64,000 bases of DNA from NCBI RefSeq assembly GCF_040954835.1, contig NC_090706.1:29397148-29461147 (forward strand), read 5' to 3'. The notes under the pieces were generated by a model. The model did no database searches, was not told where the DNA came from, and worked only from the letters and a program-made list of their open reading frames with translations. A program made the position numbers and the translations under genes. Of this stretch, positions 34,445 to 46,919 are shown in pieces (positions within the stretch are counted from its first letter, which is position 1; each line of letters begins with the position of its first letter). The DNA comes from Lepisosteus oculatus (Eukaryota > Chordata > Actinopteri > Semionotiformes > Lepisosteidae).

Positions 34445-37400
34445 TCAGAGGCAGTTGTCGGGGGTGCAGGCGCTCTGCTCCTCCAGCTCGGGGCAGGGCG
34501 AGCCGCTGTTCGCCGGCTTCAGCAGGATGTAGCGGGTCCGGTGCCGCACCCCGCCGCCGCAGGGGCCCAGGCACAGCCCCCAGGATGACCACAGGGACAC
34601 CTCGCAGTCCAGGGGCGTCTCTGAAAGGCAGGCAGGCAGGCCGCGCTGAGATCCGAGCAGCCTGTATCTGTGTCATGACAGCGGTGCGCAGTGGTGACAG
34701 CAGAGTACAGCGCTTGGCCAGCTGAGCTCGTTCCTTCATTTAATTCATACTTAACACACGCACAGAGCACAGAGACACACATAAATCAGAGACACAGAGC
34801 ACAGAGACACACATAAATCAGAGATACACACACAGATCACAGAGACAGACACACGCAACACACAGAGCACTGAGACACACAGATCACAGAGACACACAGA
34901 CACACAGATCACAGAGACACACATAAATCAGAGACACACACACAGATCACAGAGACACACAGACACACAGATCACAGAGACACACATAAATCAGAGACAC
35001 ACACACAGATCACAGAGACACACAGACACACAGATCACAGAGACACACATAAATCAGAGACACACACACAGATCACAGAGACACACAGACACACAGATCA
35101 CAGAGACACACATAAATCAGAGACACACACACAGATCACAGAGACACACAGACACACGCAACACACAGAGCACTGACACACACACACAGAGCACACAGAC
35201 ACACACAGAGCACTGAGACACTCACACACAGCACAGAAACACACATAAATCAGAGACACACACACAGATCACAGACACACGCAATACACAGAGCACACAG
35301 ACACACGACACAGAGTACTGAGACACACACACAGAGTACTGAGACAAACACACAGAGCACACAGACACACACACAGAGCACTGAGACACACACACACAGA
35401 GCACACAGACACACACACAGAGCACTGAGACACACACACACAGAGCACACAGACACACACACAGAGCACACAGACACACAACACAGAGCACTGAGACACA
35501 CACACACAGAGCACACAGACACACAACACACTGAGACGCTGAGGCCCATGTAGACGAAGGAGGAGTGTGGGGGCGCACCCTCACCTGAGAAGTGCGGGGT
35601 GTCCGGCTGGGGGGGGATGTGGTTGGACAGCGGCGTGTGGCGGGATGGGGCTCGGCTCTGGCGGAGCAGCCTGATCGCGGCCAGCGGGGGGAGCTCTGCT
35701 AGCCGGGGGTAGTAGAAGGAATTGGCGGGATGGCTGGGGTTCTGAGAGGTGATCTGGGGAGAGAGGAGCAGAGGGGAGAATTGCCACACCTGCAGGAGTC
35801 CTTTCTGCTCAGGTCCCTTTCCAGAACAACTAATTACAATAAGAGAACACTGGAATCATCGTGTCATCATCTGGGTCTGCGAGCGTGTTAAACGTAGCCG
35901 AAATCGGAGCTCACCCGCGTGATGTTCTCTGGCGGGTCAGTGGGGAAGTTGGGGGAGGAGAAGGTGAAGCCGCTGTCTGACCCCGCGTCGTAAGGGTAAA
36001 GGTTAAGGGTCACATCCTGTTTCCACTGGCCCCCCTCACACAGGTCAAGACTGTCGACCCCCACAAACCAGTCGGGGCTGGGAATGATCTTCACTAACAG
36101 AGAGAGCTGTGGACAGAGAGAGAGAGGGCAGAGAGAGGTATGGGGGGAAGAGAGAGGGAGAGCAGGGGATTAAGAGGAGAGGTGATTTACAGGCCTGACA
36201 GACGGACACAGCTTTGTAAATAAGAGAGCGAGGAGCAGGCACGTTTCACAGGCGTCGCGCATGAAAGCGTCTCTCCCGCTGTGGTTGCTCGGGGAGTGTC
36301 TCCTGGTCTGCTCTGCTGAGGTTACGGCACTACAGAGCAGGATGATCGCCGGAGGCCTCCAGACCCCCCCGGATCTGCCTGCCGCGGCGTCTCTCGCCAG
36401 CCCCAGCGATCAGACGGGACCGAGGCGCCTCTCCGGGCGGAGAGAGATTTTTTTTTCTATCCAAATAAACTTTATTTCCCAGTAAACACCTGCAAACAGA
36501 TGCACCCGACTCTCGTTGAAATAAAAACGTTCTCAGTCAGGTGACTGCCTGTTATCAGCCGGGGCCAGTGGATGCTGGGTCCGGATTTGCACACTGGAGT
36601 CCCTCCAAGCCCTGCCGCTTGCTGTGGTCCCTGCCCTTCCCCTGGCTCCAGTCCTCCGCAGGGGCTCAGGGAACAGGGGTTTCCACTTCACAGCGCCCAA
36701 AGAGAGGAGAGAGGTGCCCCAGTGGTGGCCTGCAATCGGCGCACACAGCGCCCCCTGCAGCCCGCTGGGCACTTGCGGTGCCCAGAGACACGCCTTCCCT
36801 CCCGTCGGCGCGGCGTGGCGTGTTGGCGTGTTGGCGGTCACAGGGTTTGCAGACGCGAGAGACAACGGGCGACTCCGAATTTAATTAGACGCCCGATTGC
36901 TTACTTGTGCTTTCTAACTCTAACTAGAGCACTGTACACTCGCCGCGTCCTGCTTGGGGCCAACAATGTGCTATTGTCGACCCTGCACTCTGAAATCTCT
37001 CAGGCACTCTGTGAGCTGACCGAAGCATCTAGCAGTCCTCCTGTTGAAGAAGTGCCAGTGATTCAGTTAATCAGCCAGCAGGAGCTGGACAGGACAGACG
37101 AGATTACCGCTGCCCGCCCGTAACCGAGCCGCCTGGAGGGCTGCACAGGGCAGAAGGAAGCAGGAGACCCCACTGCTCACCCCCAGGGTGAAGGGCAGCA
37201 GAGAGCCTTCAGGCCCGGGAGGTCCGGGCACCCTGGGGTGAGAAGAAGACCCGATAAATGTTAAGAGATGAAAAGGTTTTTAATGATCTTCTCATTGTCT
37301 GTCGGTTTTTGGGACCGCTCTGAGGCAGGGGTCTGTCGTGAGCCCTGTGGGACACCGGCCCCGTCGTCGGCGTCGCGTCTGAGCTTGGCTTGTCCTGGAA

Positions 37401-39835
37401 GGGTTGCAGCGATGGCAGCCTGCCTGCGCCAGTCGCTGTGACTCAAACTCAGTCAGGGTCATCGGGACGCAGGGATGTCCCCAACCCTGATCCAATTCAG
37501 GCTCTCTTGCACAGCTGCACTGTGGGAAGCCTGCCCTGTCTGCCCCAGGGTGTCCGGGTGGGAAACAGGTGTGAGGGGTTAAACACACAGATCGATCTCC
37601 GGTTTCAGCGCAGTGTCCTTGCCCCGAGACTCTTGTCTATAAATACCCCCCCCTCCCTGAGAGCCCCCCTGTCTTGACTCCCATTCCTCACACCCCTGGC
37701 CAGCACGCCGTGTGGCCCAGCGGGCTATAAAAAGCAGCAGGCTGCAACCACTCCTGCTAGGCCGCTGGCATGCCAGAGCTCAGCAGAAACGTAAATGTAT
37801 CCTCACACATATATAGCGCCTTTCTGGACACTGCACTCAAAACACTTTGCAGGTCACGGGGATCTCCTCCACTGCCACCAGTGTGCGGCCAGAGTGGACC
37901 AGTACTCTCCCCACACACCAGCTCTCAGTGGGGAGGAGAACAGAGTGATGAAGCCAGCTCAGAGATGGGGATTATTAGGAGGCCCTGATGGGTAAAAGCC
38001 AGGGGGGGAATCTGGCCAGGACACCGGGCTAACACCCCTACTCTTTTCGAGAAAATCCCTGGGATTTTTAATGAGCACAGAGAGTCAGGACCTTTACTTC
38101 TCGTCTGAAGGACGGCGCCTGTTTACAGTGTAGTGCCCCCGTCACTATACTGGGGCATTAGGACCCACACAGACCGCAGGGTGAGCGCCCCCTGCTGGCC
38201 CCACTAACACCTCTTCCAGCAGCAGCCTTAGCTTTCCCAGGAGTCTCCCATCCCGGTACTGACCAGGCTCCCACCTGACTTCACAGAGACGGGCGCAGAC
38301 GTCACTCAGCCCTCCCTGCCAGAGCGCCTGCGCGTCAGGGGGGCCCTGTACCCCTTGTCTGCCCGGCTCCGCCAGCTCCAGGACCCGCAGCGCCAGCCTG
38401 CGCTCGGGGCGGGGGGGGTCAGAGAGAGGGGGCCGCGCGCGCGCCGGGGCTCTGCCTTACTCTGGGGTGCCGGGGGTGCAGCAGCAGCTCGGTGGAGCTG
38501 TGCCCGATGCCCGTGGCCAGGCCCGGCGTGCGGTACAGGGCGCCCACGCCCCTCCGGCTCCTCCGCGCCTCCTTGGCCTCTTTCAGCAGCGGGGCGGTCA
38601 CCCCCAGCTCGGCGAAGCTGCACAGCCCGGGGCTCGCCGGCGCCCCCTCCTGCCAGAGCCGGTAGTGCCTGCCGTGGCTGACGGCTGTGGAGACGACAGA
38701 CGGACACATGGTTAACGGTGTGGGATTGGATTCGTTAAATTCAACAGTGTACTAGCCGGACCTCCCTTAAAAATATTATTCTAATGGCCAGCCCATGAAC
38801 CTTAATCCCAATTCCATAAATTCCTAAATAATTCCGAGTGCCCTGCGGCCTGGTTTCCCTTTATTCTCCAGCTGTCTCCAGTTGATCCCTGGATCCGTTT
38901 CCTTTATTACCCACTTACCCCTCACCTCCCTTCTCCCCCTGCCCACCCAGGACAGAGCTGCAGCCCCTCCCCCAATGTGCAGCCCCTCCCACTGGCCGAC
39001 GCCCCTTTCTTCTTGTTTGGTAAATAACCCCGCCCATTGCGTAACCCCGCCCACTGAACAGCACTGACCCCGCCCACAGCACCAGCCATGTGGAATAGCA
39101 ACTTCACCACAGAAACCAAGGGTGCCCTTCCTACGCTGGATCAGAGCGCAGGGCTGTCACATCTGGTTCCCATCACCTCCGGCTGGCAGTCATTTACGCC
39201 AGCCGCCACAGCCCAGAGATCCTGGGCTGGCCATTCTGTTCCTGTCAGCGCGGGCGGGCCGTGCTCCAGAGGTCTCAGGCCAGCATCCTGGGCTGAGGAC
39301 CGTCTGGGCGCGGCTGAACTGGAGTCTTGACACGAGCCACAATTGCAGGTGGCGCCGAATGCCGCTCCTTCATCTTCCTCTCCCACCGGAATCCGGTGTC
39401 GGGGGAGAGCAGTATCCCAGAGGCATGCTGCCCTGAGCCGCGGAGCAGAGCGTCAGATCACTCAGGGGGACAAAAGAGCCAGACTCGATCGCCCTGCTCC
39501 AGCTCAACCTTAACACCCAGGGAACGTCAAGACCTGGGAGGAAGCGAAGCCCCTGATCCTAGCGACCCCGCCCTCTCTCCCAGGTCACACCCTCGCTCAC
39601 CTATCAGCTTGGACCACTGCGCGGGAGGGCGGTACAGTGGGTACTGTTTTGGAAAGGTCTGGGGGCTCCACTGTCCCGTGAACACCAGAATGTAGGAGGC
39701 GGGGCCACGCTCCAAGCACGTGGCCGGACGATCGGCTGAAGAGCGGACGTTGCCGGCCCACAATGCCATTTGCATCAGTGCGGCAGCCAGCAGCCTCTGC
39801 AGCCAACCAGGGGAGAGGATCTCTGGTGACATCAT
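34445..39835 (-). CDS. spon2: Spondin-2 (mindin), complete, 331 aa
   Basis: Secreted extracellular-matrix protein acting in innate immune recognition and integrin binding. Coding exons (minus): 39835-39601, 38684-38461, 36106-35915, 35753-35585, 34620-34445, total 996 nt with all phases consistent and TGA at 34447-34445. The 331-aa length equals human SPON2. Exon 1 starts right after a splice acceptor (TTTTATCCAG then ATGATG), so an upstream non-coding exon is expected. Its hydrophobic segment [14 protein letters not shown] looks like a signal peptide. The spondin domain follows ([63 protein letters not shown]). The final exon is one thrombospondin type-1 repeat ([11 protein letters not shown]...[11 protein letters not shown]...CTPDNCL) with the usual Trp and Cys residues. 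The second exon is more diverged from mammalian sequences. Paralogues in fish (spon2a/b) cannot be separated here. Confidence 0.95.
34745..35540. repeat. CA-rich minisatellite in spon2 intron 4
   Basis: Repeated blocks of AGAGACACACACACAGATCA, AGACACACAGACACACAGAT and AGAGACACACATAAATCAG. Toward the right edge these change to CAGAGCACACAGACACACAC and GCACTGAGACAC blocks. The array fills most of the intron between the last two spon2 coding exons and starts about 45 nt from the exon 4 donor. Confidence 0.9.
37795..38285 (-). mobile_element. SINE3-like element, nearly full length, inverted (spon2 intron 2)
   Basis: On the plus strand it reads TATATAGCGCCTTTCTGGAC (tail end) through to CTCCCATCCCGGTACTGACC (complement of the 5S-like head). 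This is the most complete copy in the window, joining tail and head parts seen separately at 4830-5250 and 31465-31690. Confidence 0.78.
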
Positions 39836-41340
39836 CTGGATAAAACAGCGAAAGGAAAGAATGCCATCATCTGAGTGCGCCACACGACAGAAGAGTGACA
39901 TCATCTGCGTGAGACCCCGGGGTCGGAGCCAGGCTTGATCTCTGGGACAGCTCAGGAAGCTGACAATACTCTCCCTCACTCCCTTCCTTCCCCTCCAGTA
40001 AGGTCTTGCAGAGGAGGCTGCCATAAAACGCTGAATTAAACATAACACAGCAATGTGATATATATCATCCTGCATCATCCTCCCGGAGACAAAGAAGACA
40101 GGGAGGCTTCTGAGCCCAAAACAGACTCCAGTGGCAGTCTAATCCCGCAGTTACTTATTGCCTGTGATTTAAGGGTTTCTGGGAAAAAGAAAGGGTGACG
40201 TAGCTGGTTTGAGTTAGAGAGGGTTTTTGCTGCTCAGTATTTCTCAGAAACAGTGAAACAATGTGAATCTGGAAGGAGATGTTAGGAGGGAGAACATAAA
40301 ATATTTCAATGTCTTGCCGTTGCCCAAGAGCTGACTGAACCACCTCTCCTCTCCCAAGTCCAAATCTGCTTCTGCACTACGGCCCCTTGCAGTTTTTTCA
40401 CCTCCCTAAACTGCTTGCAGATGTCCTTTTCCATTAAGCTCAGACGAAGCCCACGGAGTAAACAAGTTCACGTGTCGGGCTGCGCTCCGAAGGGAGGAGC
40501 CCCTTCTCCAGGAGCACGGGCCCAGTCGGTGACTGATCGGTGCCAGGGAGAGACAGGGCGACGTCCGTCCCCCTCTCTCTCTCTCACATCTGCAGCTCCG
40601 CTGCCGGGCTGGAGCAGTAAAACAGCGCTCTCTCAATAAAAGCCCAAGGAATGTGTTTAACAGCGCAGTAAAGACACGGCGCCGAGGGAAAGCTGGACAA
40701 CCGGCAGCGAGGCTGGGTGATACTGACCGGAATCACAGAGCGCAGGGCCAGCAGGCCTGACAGATGATGAGGCACGCACACACACATGTGCGCACGCAGG
40801 TGTCCCTCTCCAAGCGTGCGAGTGTTCACACACGTGCGAGTGTTTTCACGGAATGTGGGGGTGCGTCCCCAGAAATCCCCCCCCCCCCGTAGAGACAGAG
40901 ACTCCTGACCAGCAATCCCCCACCACCACCATCCTGCGTCTGAACCAGACGGCGTCTCCATTTACGACCCGCCCGTGCCCAGACTGGGGTCCGCTTATGG
41001 CAGATTTTGGGGGTCCTCACAAAAAACAGGCGGACACACGGATGTGGTTGGGTACGGCGCCACCATGAGCTGCTCCGAGCTGCAGGACCCCCAGAAACCC
41101 GTTCGGACTCCCACAGCGGCCCCTCAGGTAATGCAGAGAGCCGCGCACTGCGGTTCTCGAACCAGCGTCCGAGAAAGCCCCGCAGGAGCCAGAAGTGGAC
41201 CAGCCCAGCGGGAGGAGGCAAGCTGACGGTGGCGCCACAGCGCTGCCAGAAGGGTGGTGGTCAGGGGTTCGATCAGTATCCGTTTCACCGGTTTCCCGCA
41301 CGCCGGCCTGGCTGTGTCACACACAACCAGCACTGCTGGA
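39836..41340. other. Region 5' of spon2
   Basis: It should contain the spon2 promoter and an upstream non-coding exon, because the coding start follows directly on a splice acceptor at 39836. I cannot place the transcription start. A C9 tract occurs near 40880. No other gene is recognisable. Confidence 0.35.
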
Positions 41341-41860
41341 GTTCCCAGAACACCACCGGGCCAGGACAGAGGGAACTCACTGCTTTTACTGTGTATACAT
41401 ACTCACACACACTATACACACACACAGAACACCACCGGGCCCAGGACAGAGGGAACTCACTGCTTTTACTGTGTATACATACTCACACACACACACAGAA
41501 CACCACCAGGCCCAGAACAGAGGTAACTCACTGCTTTTACTGTGTATACATACTCACACACACTATACACACACACAGAACACCACCGGGCCCAGGACAG
41601 AGGGAACTCACTGCATTTACTGTGCATACATACTAACACACACTATACACACACACAGAACACCACCGGGCCCAGGACAGAGGGAACTCACTGCATTTAC
41701 TGTGCATACATACTCACACACACTATACACACACACACCACTGCAGAGCCTGGAACAGGGGAAACTCACTGCACTTTTATGCACACACGGTAAACACACA
41801 CTGCAGAGCCCAGAACAGGGAAAACTGCACTTTTATGCACACACACTCACTGCAGAGCCC
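41340..41860. repeat. Minisatellite, ~80-bp unit with CA/TA runs
   Basis: The unit is AACACCACCGGGCCCAGGAC, AGAGGGAACTCACTGCTTTT, ACTGTGTATACATACTCACA, then CACACTATACACACACACAG. There are about five good copies followed by degenerate ones. Confidence 0.88.
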
Positions 41861-42179
41861 AGAACGGAGGAGAATGTAGAGTGCGCACACACACACACCA
41901 CACACACACACAATGCAGAGTCTGGAGCACAGAAGAACCTAGAGGAATCACAACCAGGATTCTGTCTGTCTGCACACACACACACACGCTCACACGTCCA
42001 CTCACAGTAACACACACACGTACACACACCAGTAACGGCCTGCCTGCCAGCCCGTCAGTCCAGAAACCAGAGGGAGAATGAGGGAGAGGCAGACCTGCTG
42101 CTGTCGGTACGAGGCGCGGCGAGTCAGAAAGGAGGTTCCTACCGGTCCAGCAGGCGGACAGACTGCAAGGTATCCCCAG

Positions 42180-42625
42180 ACGCAGAGGCGCAACAGCCCC
42201 CTCTCTCTGGTCTCTCTCCTCTTTCTGCTCCGACTGTCTCTCTCTCCCTGCGTCCCCTCCCTCTCCCTCCCCCGCGCTCTCCCCTGTCCGCGGTCCCATG
42301 TATGGAAGGCTAGGAGTCAGGCGCCCCGCCCAGGTGCCCTGCGCACTTACTGCCAGATAACCAGCCGCTCCGGCAGCCCCAGAGCTCTGCTGCTCACAAC
42401 CACAACATGACAGAAGACCAGGGCAGAGACCACAGCCCATCAGAGCCCCCTCCCTCCCCTTCCTGCCTCTCCCCCCCTTCTCTCGTCGGATCTCTCCCTC
42501 CCTCCACCTTCCTCTTTCATGATCTCTCCCTCCCTTCCCCTCTCCTTTTTTCCCTTCTTTCTCACTCCTCTCTCTCACGATCCCTCTCACTCTCTTCCTG
42601 TCCCTCGCTGTCTCTGCAGTCCTGC
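42180..42625. repeat. CT-rich (polypyrimidine) low-complexity tract
   Basis: Long stretches of CTCTCTC, CCCTCCC and TCTTTCT on the plus strand, without gene features. The opposite strand is a purine-rich tract giving a spurious Arg/Glu/Gly-rich frame. Confidence 0.7.
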
Positions 42626-42714
42626 GGTTCAAAATGTTTGAAACATACAGCAAATCAAACGGCACTTAATACCTGCAAAATCAGACCTGAGCTCTGCTTT
42701 CAATCCCCTTGGCA

Positions 42715-43160
42715 TATACTGGCCAGAATAACAGAACCCCCTATCTTCCCTGACCAACAGAACCCCCCTATTCTCCAGGAATAACTGAACCCCCTGTTCT
42801 CCAGGAATAACAGAACCCCTATCTTCCCTGACCAACAGAACACCCCTATTCTCCAGGAATAACTGAACCCCCTGTTCTCCAGGAATAACAGAACCCCCTA
42901 CTCTCCAGGAATAACAGAACCCCCTTATTCTCCAGGAATAACTAACCCCCTATTCTCCAGGAATAACTGAACCCTCTATCTTCCCTGACCAACATAACCC
43001 CCTATTCTCCAGGAATAACAGAACCCCTATTTTCCCTGACCAACAGAACCCCCCTATCCTCCAGGAATAACTGAACCCCCTACTCTCCAGGAATAACTGA
43101 ACCCTCTATCTTCCCTGACCAACAGAACCCCCTGTTCTCCAGGAATAGCAGATCCCCCCT
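42715..43160. repeat. Minisatellite of alternating ~26-bp units
   Basis: Units of AATAACAGAACCCCCTATTC followed by TCCAGG alternate with CTATCTTCCCTGACCAACAG followed by AACCCC, around 17 units in mixed order. Confidence 0.88.
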
Positions 43161-43754
43161 CATCCTCCCAGATGAACAGAAGCCGATCCTCTAGAATAAC
43201 GTCCTGCGTCTCCGAAAGTCCGACCTGCAGATTTCTGGAATGTCCAGCAGGGGAGGCTGTGAGGAGGGCGACAGTGAGTGGGGTTGAGCTGCTCTGTGCA
43301 ACAAAGCCCACGGGCAGCGTGGTGGGACCCACGTTTCACTCAGGCCAGGGCAGGGGAGGGGAGTGAGGCTCGTGCTTCTGGTCAAGCTCTGCCTGCCAGG
43401 TGGGCCCCAGTCTTCAGCCGTGGAGGGTATAGAGCCGTGACACTTTCATGCAGCGGTGCGCAAATCAGGCCGGAAGTGCTTCCCGACAGCAGCAACACAG
43501 CAGAGGCATCTACAGCCGTCCTCGGCAGGCTGGCGAAATCACGCCTCTTTCGCCACTCTCTCTGTCTCTCTGTCTCCAGGAGAGGTGGGGCGCAGTGGGA
43601 GAGAAGTTCCAGAGTTCGGGCTGTTATCTTGGCCAGGGTCCTGCCCTGGACATGAGGAGGAAGCAGGGACACGGTGGAGATAGCGCTTGCTTTGAGCTGT
43701 CAGTGATATCAGGGCCTCTCTGAGAGAGATGGATGAGTCGGGGCATTCTGCCCA

Positions 43755-44235
43755 TATCCGGTAGTGTGCAGTGGAGTACAGTATAGTACAGTGAGGTACA
43801 CTATTGTCCAGTAGAGTAGTACAGTGAGGTACACTATTGTGCAGTAGAGTGTAGTAGAGTATGGTGCACTATTGTTTAATAGAGTGTAGTAGAGTATGGT
43901 GCAGTATAGTACAGTGAGGTACACTATTGTCCAGTAAAGTGTAGTCAAGTATGATGCAGTACAGTGAGGTACACTACTGTCCAGTAGAGTATAGTCCAGT
44001 ATGATGCAGTACAGTGAGGTACACTACTGTCCAGTAGAGTATAGTCCACTATGATGCAGTACAGTGAGGTACACTATTGTCCAGTAGATTGTAGTACAGT
44101 ATGATACACTATTGTCCAGTAGAGCAGTTCGGTATGGTACACTACTGTGTAGTAGAGTGTAGTATAGTATGGTGCAGTATAGTACATTGAGGTACACTAT
44201 TTTGCAGTACAGTACAGTGTAATACATTATTGCAT
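43755..44235. repeat. Minisatellite of ~50-bp GTA-rich units
   Basis: Repeated GTACAGTGAGGTACACTATT, GTCCAGTAGAGTATAGTCCA and GTATGATGCA blocks, about nine imperfect copies. Related degenerate GTAGTACAGTA strings continue at 44640-44720. Confidence 0.88.
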
Positions 44236-46800
44236 CTCATTGCTCTACAATGTAGTAATTTCAGTAATCCCTCACTATAAGGTTTTATTTATTTGAGATG
44301 TAGTCATTCCTACCTGTTTTTTTCATTTAATGTTTTTTCATTAATTTCGCATCTCGTAAATTCTCACATGAGGAATTAACTTGCTATTTTGATCACAATT
44401 GACATACGTGTGTTAAGTGCGTACAGTACATGATAGTACCTATGTCATACTCAGTAAATGAGCAGGGGCTTTATTGTTTTTGTACCTGTTGTTTATGTGT
44501 TTGCTAATGACTTTAATGATACTGGAATGTTTCACCAGGAATGTTATTGTTTTCACACTTAAGTACCTATGAAGTGGAAGTTAGGCTATTGGCTGAAACA
44601 TTTTCAGGTTCTGGAACCAATCAGAGATTATAGAGCACAGTGCACTACAGTACGGTGCAGTAGAGTAGTGTACAGTATACTATACTAAGCATGGTGAAGT
44701 ATGGTATAAGTACAAAGTGGTACAATACAGACTCCAGCTGGCTCTCGCATTTGTATAGTACATCTTTGATTTAAGTCTTGAAGCTGCAAGCTTTACTTTA
44801 AGTTCCAGTGACCAGCCTTATTAAAGTCCACTATGGTATAGCACAGTAAAAACGCAGTAAGGCACCAGAAAGAAGTGAGATTATGGTGAAAGCCCTTGCA
44901 GCTGTGTTTACAAAAGATATCAGCCTTAGGAAACGGAGGCAAAGCAAAGCACAGTTAACAACATGGGAAATCTGAAAACCAGCGCAGAACAACCTGTGGC
45001 TCCTCTCCACAGGACACAGCGGAGAAGCACATCTGGTTTCTTGCACAGCAAACTCACAGAGCGCCTCCAGCCCAATCTGACCCCAGGGCTCACCCGGGAT
45101 CAAGTATCAGACCAGGGAGGGCTGGAAATGGGCTGGCAGATGTGTTTCAAGGATCTGGAGTGCTGGGCTGTGGATGCGCGCCAGCTGTTGTCCATCAGGC
45201 AGACAGCTGGGGCTGGGGCTGGGGCTGGGGGGGCCGGCCCCTCTGCACCGTGACGTGGAACAGCATGACCTCACTCGGCTCTCGCTGGTAAAAGGGGTTT
45301 CTGCAGTTCAGCGGCCGGACAGAGCGCAGGACTGGCGTTCAGCGGCCGGCCGGGAGAGTCCAGGAATGCTTCCCTGCGGGCTGGAACGGCGCGGATCCCA
45401 GAAGCTCCAAGCCCAGCGGATGTGAAAGTCCTCGGACCCAGGGGGGGGCTGTGGTGGCCGCCGTCGATTAAGCACGACCACGCGTCCCGGAGGACCGGGA
45501 GATCGGGTTACGCTGCAGGAAATGGCGATTCCAGACCTATGGGCGGCTGAGCCGGGCTCCCACTCATCCCCCTGAATCCTGCAGCGTCACGCTCCGGGGT
45601 GGACGGGCTCGGGAAAGGGGTTGGAAATCCTGTACTTTTCTTTAGCGGTTCTTCTCGGATGACCAAGTTCTGAGACATTCCATTACCTGTGACACCGCCC
45701 TTCTGCTAGCTGCTCAACAGCGTCGTCAGCATCCAGAGACCCGACGCTCCACGCACGGCGGGTCAGAACCCAGTCCAGGACTCGGCCAGCATGTCACGCT
45801 GGTCGAGTGTGGGACCCGTCCGTACCGCACTGCAGTCCGAGTTCTGTCCAGGTGGTCTTGTATGATCCCGAGCCCATGCGAAGAGCTTTCATTTAGGTTT
45901 TGTTTAGGCCTGTTACGTACCCCTATGTAAAACGCAACACCTACAGTAGGTTACAACTACTTAGCTGCTTTCCGGCATCCATATTTTGGTATAAGCTCAT
46001 ACGGAGGAGTTAACTAGGGTTATAGGGCCAACGTTGTGGAATTGTGTGAAAGACAAGTGGAAACGGCAGGGAAGGACATTTAACACAGAAGAGGAGGCAC
46101 TTCTTTACACAGAGCATGGTGGGAGTGTGGAACAAGCCGACTGACCCTGATGGCAAAGCCGATACCCCGGTTCCTTTCAGGAGAGGGCTGGAGGAGACTC
46201 TCAGATCAGTTATCTACCCACGACCAAGCAGACTGGCTGGGGCGCATGGCCTCCTCCTCCTGCCTGTGATCTCCTGCAGGGCTGTGCGCTGGGAGCGTGC
46301 CGGGAATTCTCCAGGCCCATTCGGAGGAATGCGCTGGGCTGGAGGAGTCTGACAGAGCTGTTGCTCGCGGGCACGCACCCACACGGAGCAAAGGCTTCAG
46401 AAGGAAAAAACAAAAAAGGGGATTGCGTTGTTTTTTCCATCCTATCCTGCAGAGCCGTTGCGCAAGCCGACCGGCCGACGGAGGCGACCTCTTGCAATCA
46501 CGATCCCAGCTGGCCCGCGCCCCCTCCCGCCGGCTCGCTCAGCCCCAAGATTTACGGCGAGAACCCAGCTTCCTTCCCTGACCGCAGCGGCTGGAGTTCC
46601 TGGAGGAGGAGGAGGAGGCTGGGAGATGGATGTAGCGCACGCGCGGTACCAAGCCGCGACCGGAAGACCAGCGCTTGTATCGAATCCCAGCCTGCGGATT
46701 TGGGCCCAGGCTGCAGATGCAAATTTCCCCACAGGCGGACAGCAAAAAGATGGACGTTTCATGATCAGTGGACAGGAGCAGTCAAGCAGCGCAGGCCCAG
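44236..46800. other. Intergenic DNA, no gene seen
   Basis: An AT-rich part (44236-44900) is followed by GC-rich sequence with a short GGGGCT run at 45205-45230 and a LINE-like 3' fragment at 46075-46225 (GGCACTTCTTTACACAGAGC, GTGGGAGTGTGGAACAAG). Open frames here have no family signature. Confidence 0.4.
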
Positions 46801-46804
46801 ATCC

Positions 46805-46915
46805 TAGAGAAGCCTGGAGTGGATCAGACTGCTGTGCACTGGGAGTGTGACTGACAGCACTGTAAAGCCTGGAGTGGATCAGACTGCTGTGCACTGGGAG
46901 TGGAAGTGTGAATGC
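46805..46915 (+). repeat. Two copies of the 55-bp minisatellite unit
   Basis: AAGCCTGGAGTGGATCAGAC then TGCTGTGCACTGGGAGTGTG, ACTGACAGCACTGT occurs twice. The same unit forms the longer array at 57485-57905, over 10 kb away. Confidence 0.85.
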
Positions 46916-46919
46916 CCCC

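Noticed and set aside
44903-45253. 96-codon plus-strand frame starting MGNLKTSAEQPV with a myristoylation-like MG start
   Set aside because: No family similarity, no splice context, and it runs into a GGGGCT low-complexity run.
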